Positions 58,454 through 64,000 of a stretch of DNA of 64,000 bases are shown one piece after another. The notes under the pieces were generated by a model, which did no database searches, had not been told where the DNA came from, and was given only the letters and a program-made list of their open reading frames with translations. Position numbers and translations under genes: made by a program. The DNA is from Ceratodon purpureus (Eukaryota > Streptophyta > Bryopsida > Pseudoditrichales > Ditrichaceae), in assembly GCA_014871385.1 (NCBI GenBank), contig CM026431.1:10507594-10571593 (forward strand). The letters run 5' to 3'. Numbering within the stretch: the stretch's first letter is position 1; the number at the start of each line of letters is the position of its first letter.

Positions 58454-61400
58454 ATGGTAAACGAAGGTCAAGTTGACAGAGAAGGCAGAGGAACTGATCA
58501 AGGGAGGCCCCAACCCGAAGTTGCAGGATCGGTCAAATTGACAAGGCCAATTGCTCGGCCCAAGGTGAAGGCAATGAAGAACAAGAAGTCCAAGAAGCCT
58601 GTGCTTGCGGAGGCAATGCAACAGGACCTGTCAAGTGGACCAAGACGTCAAATTGAACACTTGGAATTGAAGAAGATTGACCGGGAGGCATGGCCGCAGT
58701 TTGAAGCCAACCGGGAAAACTTTGTGAAGGCAGGACTTTGGGACTTCGTAATGGTTGTCTTCGAGGAGCAGGATGATGGGAGGATTAATCAATTCCTGAC
58801 TTCTTCGGAGTATGGCTCAAGAGGAATAGCTGTGGTGGATGGAAGAAGCGTACCTTTCAACTCGACCACAATTTCCAAGATGCTGAAGCTGCACCAAGGG
58901 GACAGGTTGTTAACGGAGGAAGTGGGAGGAATCTCCGAGGAAGATTTAGCCAACGTCTTTGACATAGCTGCCAAGACACAGAGTGGCTACAAGTTGGCGA
59001 ATGCGAAAGAGACGTGGAAGGAGTGGTTGTTATTCTTCAATCAGAGAATCATGCTGGCGGAGAAGGGGCCGCTGATCATGTCGAAGGAAGGAGTAGCAGC
59101 CGCGATTTACGGGTGGAATGGTGTCAAATTGAGTTGGGGAAACATTCTATTTGACAACATCAAGGTGGAGATTAGCAAGAAGCATACTAGATATCCCATC
59201 ACACTCTACAGTGCGATTTACCTCTCAGAGCTGACCAAGCCATCAAGTCAAGTGGATTCAGGTGTGTCAACTGGACCGGTGAGAGTGCTTCCAGACTTGC
59301 TCAATTTGACAAGGGATCCAGAGCCGAGAGCTTCGACTCCATCATCCTCGAGGGCCAACAAAGTAAAGAAGAGGAGGGTGGATGACTCCTTACCTCAATG
59401 TCTATTTGAACTGAACCCGAGGTTGGGAAGAGGAGCAAGATCAGCCAGTCAAGTAGACAATCGTGAACCTGCAAGGCAACCCGCGTTGCAGCTCACGCAG
59501 ACTGAGGTGGCTGCACAGCTCAAGGATGCACTAGTGAGAGAAACGCATCTACGGTTGAAGATCAAGGAATTGGAGCGTACAGTGTTCAACTTGACCACTG
59601 AGAACAACCTAGCTGTGGAAGATATACGAAGGCTCAATACACAGTTGGCTAACTTAGCGGAATTGAATGAGGAATTGACCAAGCCTACCGTTGCAGACAT
59701 TGAGATCGACACTGGGAAGTCGTTCCAAGAGTTGTACAACGATGAGAAGCAGCACCGCATCGAACTTCAACGTCAATTTGACCAACTGAATGATGCCAAG
59801 ATCGCCATTTCCAAGCTCTGCACCGAGGAGAGGAATGAGAAGAAAAAGCTCAAGGCAGAATTGGAAAGCTTGAAGAAAAATCCGATGGTGAAGGTTGTCA
59901 ACCCCTCGGATTATGCGACTCTGAAGACCAATAACGAATTGTACCACCGTACTATCGAGATTGGTAAGAAGCAGTTGCAGGAGGCCCGGATGGAGAACAG
60001 GGCGTTGAGAGGAGAACTTTGGAAGGTCGACTTGACATCACCACCAAGTTATTCCCTTTTCCATGCATACGAGTTGCAAAGGGATAACTGGTTGGCTATG
60101 GTGGGGAAAGACAGGGGATGTCTATTGGACAGCGATGATTTTGATGCGGTATGGGCAGCGTCTAGTAGACATGCTAATCAGCAGAATCTCATCTGTGAGA
60201 TGATAGCAAGAGGCGATGTCCAGTTGACCGATCACAAGAAGTTGTTCCTTCCAATAGGACACTTGGGAGCAAGAGTGGTGTTATACTACACCACTCTGGA
60301 AGAGCAGCTACAGAAGAGACGTCAACTTGACATGTCGGTGGAGAGTCACAGACTGGTGAAGATGGGCGATTCGAGTAGACAGGTGGTGGATGTTGCGGAG
60401 AAGGTGCCAAGTGAGGAGCTCAAGGAGTGGACAGCAACTTTGGAGGGGCTGCTCAAGGAGTTCGATGACCGTGATAACATCCTTGTCAAGTTGTCATGTG
60501 TGCTGGAGAGGGAGACTTATGCTCAAAGGGGCGAGTTGACCACAGCACACTATGTCTACGGGATGCACAAGGTCAGGCAGCAGATCATGGACACTTTGAG
60601 GGAGTTGAAGAAGGATCACCTATTCATCACTAGCCATGATCTTCAAGTCGAGTTGACCTTGCCTCCACCCACATACAAGGCACCGGGGTGGCTGTCTATT
60701 CGAACACCGGTTACAGGATCCCCCTTGACAGTCAAGTACTTGGGGAATTATGCGAGTCTATTTGACAATGAAGCGGTTTTTCCGCTACCCACGTGGACTG
60801 CGATTGAGTGGCTGCTGGAGGATTACGGACTGTCTCGAAGGGAGGAGCGGTCATGGGATTTGATCTACAAGGAGATAGTAAATGTCAATTGGACCGATGC
60901 GGCTCCTGAGGCTGTGAGGACAAATGGACATTTCTGCGACTGTAGAAGAAGATTCAAGTGGGCTCCAGACAGTCCAATTGACTCGGTGGAGTATAATTGG
61001 CCATTGATCCCTGGTCAATTTGACACGGCATTGAATTGTGCCACGGCCTATGAGGGCTTCTGGCAGATTCACCACACACACACCGACCCTGTGTGTTTCC
61101 GAGCAGCAATCTTCTCCAAGTTTTTGGCTCGGATTTGCAGGGACTTCAAGGTGGTGGTGAATGTGAACCGCTACGATGAGAGGAGGCCGGAGTTTTTGAT
61201 CAATCTCAAGCTCCGTTACCACTCAAGTCGTTGGGGGAGGATGCTGGAAGTCATGGCCATGACTCATTTTCTTTACGGGTCTAATGGATGCTTCATCAAC
61301 GAATTCAGGGGAACTCGGAAGATAGCCATTGACAACTGGCTAACCTTCCAGCATTCCAATAACACTGAATTACTTCGGAAGGATGATGAAGTAAGGAGGG

Positions 61401-61608
61401 AAGTGTCTAAGCTCATGGTACAGCGGATCCAGAAGGAGAGCCATTACGGTGACCAGCACCGTAATCACCACCGACGTCACCATGTCTAATAGACAGTAGC
61501 TGCAGGGTGTGTGCAAGTCAATCTTTGTATATAATTTTTGAGTCTAGTTGACATAGTATCTAGTGGACAATGCTGTAAATGTGAAACTTGCCGCGAGTCA
61601 AGTAGACA
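57192..61608 (+). repeat. Dispersed 11-bp near-palindrome array
   Basis: The motif is GTC-W-A-N-T-N-GAC with tolerated changes at the ends. I count by eye about 45 good copies here, plus about 20 in each LTR. Examples are GTCAAATAGAC (57,192), GTCAAGTTGAC (58,467), GTCAAATTGAC (58,532), GTCAACTTGAC (60,321) and GTCAAGTAGAC (near 61,598). It continues from the spacer straight through the extra reading frame without regard to codon phase. Confidence 0.85.
58454..61489 (+). CDS. Extra env-position reading frame of the retroelement
   Basis: The ATG at 58,454 (context accATGG) opens 1,011 codons. The N-terminus is basic (RPKVKAMKNKKSKKPVL, nuclear-localisation-like). Residues about 75-260 (WPQFEANRENFVKAGLWDF, SRGIAVVDGRSVPFN, WNGVKLSWGNILFD) resemble the putative plant transposon protein domain found with Athila-type elements. 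Residues about 345-480 form a long coiled coil. The second half (IEWLLEDYGLSRREERSWD and around) is unfamiliar, and the end is His/Arg-rich. No signal peptide or membrane span is visible, so an envelope role is not supported. The DNA carries about thirty copies of the 11-bp motif in all three phases. A DNA- or RNA-binding role is possible but unproven. Confidence 0.75.
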   Translation: MVNEGQVDREGRGTDQGRPQPEVAGSVKLTRPIARPKVKAMKNKKSKKPVLAEAMQQDLSSGPRRQIEHLELKKIDREAWPQFEANRENFVKAGLWDFVMVVFEEQDDGRINQFLTSSEYGSRGIAVVDGRSVPFNSTTISKMLKLHQGDRLLTEEVGGISEEDLANVFDIAAKTQSGYKLANAKETWKEWLLFFNQRIMLAEKGPLIMSKEGVAAAIYGWNGVKLSWGNILFDNIKVEISKKHTRYPITLYSAIYLSELTKPSSQVDSGVSTGPVRVLPDLLNLTRDPEPRASTPSSSRANKVKKRRVDDSLPQCLFELNPRLGRGARSASQVDNREPARQPALQLTQTEVAAQLKDALVRETHLRLKIKELERTVFNLTTENNLAVEDIRRLNTQLANLAELNEELTKPTVADIEIDTGKSFQELYNDEKQHRIELQRQFDQLNDAKIAISKLCTEERNEKKKLKAELESLKKNPMVKVVNPSDYATLKTNNELYHRTIEIGKKQLQEARMENRALRGELWKVDLTSPPSYSLFHAYELQRDNWLAMVGKDRGCLLDSDDFDAVWAASSRHANQQNLICEMIARGDVQLTDHKKLFLPIGHLGARVVLYYTTLEEQLQKRRQLDMSVESHRLVKMGDSSRQVVDVAEKVPSEELKEWTATLEGLLKEFDDRDNILVKLSCVLERETYAQRGELTTAHYVYGMHKVRQQIMDTLRELKKDHLFITSHDLQVELTLPPPTYKAPGWLSIRTPVTGSPLTVKYLGNYASLFDNEAVFPLPTWTAIEWLLEDYGLSRREERSWDLIYKEIVNVNWTDAAPEAVRTNGHFCDCRRRFKWAPDSPIDSVEYNWPLIPGQFDTALNCATAYEGFWQIHHTHTDPVCFRAAIFSKFLARICRDFKVVVNVNRYDERRPEFLINLKLRYHSSRWGRMLEVMAMTHFLYGSNGCFINEFRGTRKIAIDNWLTFQHSNNTELLRKDDEVRREVSKLMVQRIQKESHYGDQHRNHHRRHHV

Positions 61609-61621
61609 AAGAGGGGGGCTA
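61608..61621 (+). other. 3' polypurine tract
   Basis: AAAGAGGGGGGCTA stands directly before the 3' LTR. It is the expected plus-strand primer site for the element. Confidence 0.85.
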
Positions 61622-63359
61622 TGTGAGCTGACTTTTTTTGAGAAAAGTCCCTTTTCAGTAAAAACAGTGTAAATAGGACCAAGTTACCATGTCAATTTGA
61701 AATCCATGTAGATAGTGGCTGTAGAAATCTGGTTGAGAGTCAAATGGACATAGTGTAGAATTCAGGGGACATGACCCTACCTAGAGACACGACTTGTCAA
61801 ATTGACTCTACGTACAGGCACACCCTTTAGAAATTAAGGCATAACTAGGAATTAAGGAAGAAGAAAGAATTACTTCACCACACCACACAACACTGTGTGA
61901 GTGATAGTCACATTATGTAAAAAATATAAAAATAGAATTCCATTGTCTAATTGATTGTCAACTTGACTCTGAGTAGCTCACTGTCTAATTGATTCACAAT
62001 GCTCTTTGTCAATTTGAACTATAGCTTCGATGCATAGCGTATTAATCTGCAGAACTGTAGAATCAGAATGGAGAACTGGAGCAAACTAATTACTGTCTAA
62101 TTGATTTGCAAAGCTTACTGTCAAATTGAAACTACAGATCTGCCGAAGAGTGAATTTATATGTAGTCTATGAGAGATAGAATGAATAGTTTGATCCAATG
62201 GCTACTGTCTAATTGACAATTGAATTCATATTGCTTGCTGCATAATGTCTAGTTAACACTGGTCAAATGGACAAGATGGTGGTTCGGTATGCATCCATGG
62301 GCATGCATACATTGTCAACTTGACTTGCATGGACCATGTCTAATTGACACAGTGGAGAGTTGGTGAGAGTTACAGTGAATGTGGTGACTCACACTGGATA
62401 CTGTCTATTTGAAATCGAAGATATTGATGGAGCAAAGTGAACAGTGGATCAGATTGTCTATTTGAACTCAGAACGAAGGAAGAGTTACTGAGTGAATAGA
62501 AAATAGAAATTCCAGAAAATAAACACAACAGTTTGTCCAATTGACAATTGCATTGTTGTGAATGGGAATTATGGAGAATGAGAGTTCCATGTGAGTACTG
62601 GAACAGTGAAGTGAGTATTACTTGATAGTCTTTTAAATTGGATTGGCCATCTGAAATAGAAGACTGAGAATGACTTAGAGTTTATGGAAGCCAGATTGAG
62701 TACATTGATGGATAAAAGTGACATTAATTATTAAGGAGTGATCAGCCTTAGTGATTATTAGTTCTCATTATAATAAAACTTGAATGTATTCAACTGAGCA
62801 ATAGTACAGTCATTGTAATTGAGTAATACAATTGAGAAGTATAGTTGTGATGAATGGTAGAGTTGGAGTATGATTGAATGTGAATGAGTAGACAGTGATT
62901 ACATGTCTATTTGAAATGCGTTGGATGGGAGGAAAAAGATGAAGACAAGCAAGGAGTTGCTTGAGATAAGTTAATCTATCATAACATATCCCAAAGCATC
63001 ATTCATAGGCATAAATAGGTTGAACACTAGATTCTAACCTAGTAATGAATGAACTTGCATATGCATAATAAATGCATTGTCTAATTGAACTTGGAAGGGA
63101 GTGATGGCAATAAACCGAGAGATGGTACTTGTCAATTTGAACTCCCATTACCCTTGAACCAATTGAGAGTTTGGATTACTTGGGTTTTGTGTGACTTGGG
63201 GTAATTAAAGACATTAGAGTTATAAAGAGATTCTTTTAAGGAAATACTTTGCATTCTATACATTCTTTACTTACTACAGTGACCTTTAGTTACGTTAAAA
63301 GCTAAACGAAAAGACCTATTCCCATGACTTACCACTATTTGTAAATTTTACCAATTACA
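61622..63359 (+). repeat. 3' LTR
   Basis: It has the same length (1,738 bp) and the same sequence on reading as the 5' LTR. It starts TGTGAGC and ends TTACA. Confidence 0.95.
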
Positions 63360-63364
63360 GCTCA
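63360..63364 (+). repeat. Target site duplication, right copy (GCTCA)
   Basis: It matches 47,170-47,174. Without one copy the flanks read GCA GCT CAC ATC ATG GAC, continuing the hAT frame. Confidence 0.95.
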
Positions 63365-64000
63365 CATCATGGACCTCTTACTAGAAGATTGGGGGAAGGA
63401 AGCAACCTTCAAAGAGCTGATTGCCTTGGCAAAACGCATACCAAATTTTATACGTCGCCGTCATGTCACCATGGCTTTGTTTCGCCAATTCAGCCCGAAG
63501 TTGTCTCTGTTGTTACCAGCGGAGACAAGATTTGGATGCTCGTACTTGATGATTGTTCGATTGCTTGAACTGAGGGAGGCACTAATCCAGGTGGTAGCCA
63601 GTCCGAAATGGGACGAATATGTGGGTACTTTATTCAATCGGTCAAATGGGTATCGAGCTCACACCTTAGCATGTCAAGTACGGAGTACCATTCTCGATGA
63701 GACATTTTGGTTACGTTGTGAGAATCTTGTGCATGTTATGAAGCTGGCTGTTGTGACCTTGAAGACATTTGATGGACAAACACCGGCAATGGGGAGGGCA
63801 TGGTTGGCCATGAATAATTTGAAGAAGCATGTGTTCCGTCTACGGGGTGATCCTTTTTTCCTAGACCCCGCTATAGCAGATCGCTTTGAGAAACATTTTA
63901 CGAAGAGATGGAAGATGATGTTGACAGATCTCCATTACGCAGGCGCCATTTTGAATCCCTACATTTTCCCGGAGAGCCACGAGCTATTGACTAACAGTGC
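63360..64000 (+). pseudogene. hAT transposase, 3' part, runs off the window
   Basis: The stretch continues the hAT protein beyond the retroelement: MDLLLEDWGKE (end of DUF659), FIRRRHVTMALFRQF, LLLPAETRFGCSYLMIVRLLELREAL and ILNPYIFPE. The block PAETRFGCSYLMI matches the usual hAT segment before the C-terminal dimerisation domain, which would lie past the end of the window. The open frame here is unbroken up to position 64,000. Confidence 0.85.

Larger units (their letters stand above)
47175..63359 (+). mobile_element. Ty3/gypsy LTR retroelement with extra 3' reading frame
   Basis: This is a 16,185-bp element inserted in the hAT transposase gene. Its parts in order are: 5' LTR (1,738 bp), tRNA-Asp-type primer site, leader with short frames, gag-pol region, internal polypurine tract, noncoding spacer, an additional 1,011-codon frame, a 3' polypurine tract and the 3' LTR (1,738 bp). 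The order protease-RT-RNase H-integrase places it in Ty3/gypsy. The primer site and the extra frame in the env position point to the Athila/Tat side, and no chromodomain is seen. The two LTRs have equal length and look identical on reading, so the insertion is recent. The pol part nevertheless looks broken, by about one break, so this copy may have moved with proteins from a relative. Confidence 0.93.

Noticed and set aside
58454-61489. Extra reading frame as a retroviral-type envelope gene
   Set aside because: No signal peptide, membrane span or cysteine-rich surface pattern is visible. Coiled coil and basic stretches fit a nuclear or RNA/DNA-associated protein better.

Overview
This window is nuclear DNA from a land plant. 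It carries plant-type CACTA transposases with DUF4216 and DUF4218 regions, a plant hAT transposase, a Ty3/gypsy retroelement primed by tRNA-Asp, and a telomere-type CCCTAAA tract. The kinase with an HND/DWG core and the small F-box-like proteins look like lineage-specific families I associate with bryophytes, so a moss is my best guess. That is inference, not proof.

Left part (1 to about 27,000, mixed base composition): two degraded CACTA (En/Spm) TNP2 genes lie on the minus strand, at 1,046-5,695 and 19,670-25,104. Between them are a plus-strand F-box-like gene (7,499-8,050), a multi-exon TNPA-like gene with clean splice signals (8,417-12,596), two copies of a tRNA-derived SINE and a broken coiled-coil gene (16,504-17,988).

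Middle part (27,000 to 46,000, AT-rich with GC-rich islands): a second F-box-like gene, a C4HC3 RING-type gene (28,858-30,342), a RING-H2 gene (34,979-37,360, minus) and a divergent protein kinase (43,692-45,272). Four arrays built on GGCGCGAGC plus a G-run bracket the RING-H2 and kinase genes. Three of the four abut a TATA box. A very uniform 210-bp satellite of about 23 units (38,331-43,146) sits between two of these arrays.

Right part (46,000 to 64,000): a hAT transposase gene is split by a young-looking 16,185-bp Ty3/gypsy element (47,175-63,359). The element has equal-length LTRs that look identical, a 5-bp target duplication, a tRNA-Asp-type primer site, gag-pol, a second polypurine tract after pol and an extra 1,011-codon reading frame in the env position.

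The most unusual signal is a dispersed near-palindromic 11-bp motif, GTC-W-A-N-T-N-GAC. It occurs roughly every 90 bp in the LTRs, the post-pol spacer and the extra reading frame. It is missing from the leader and gag-pol. Inside the extra reading frame it falls in all three codon phases, so it is kept as DNA rather than as protein. This suggests a self-recognition or regulatory site array, comparable in concept to the short motifs bound by VANC anti-silencing proteins of Arabidopsis VANDAL transposons.
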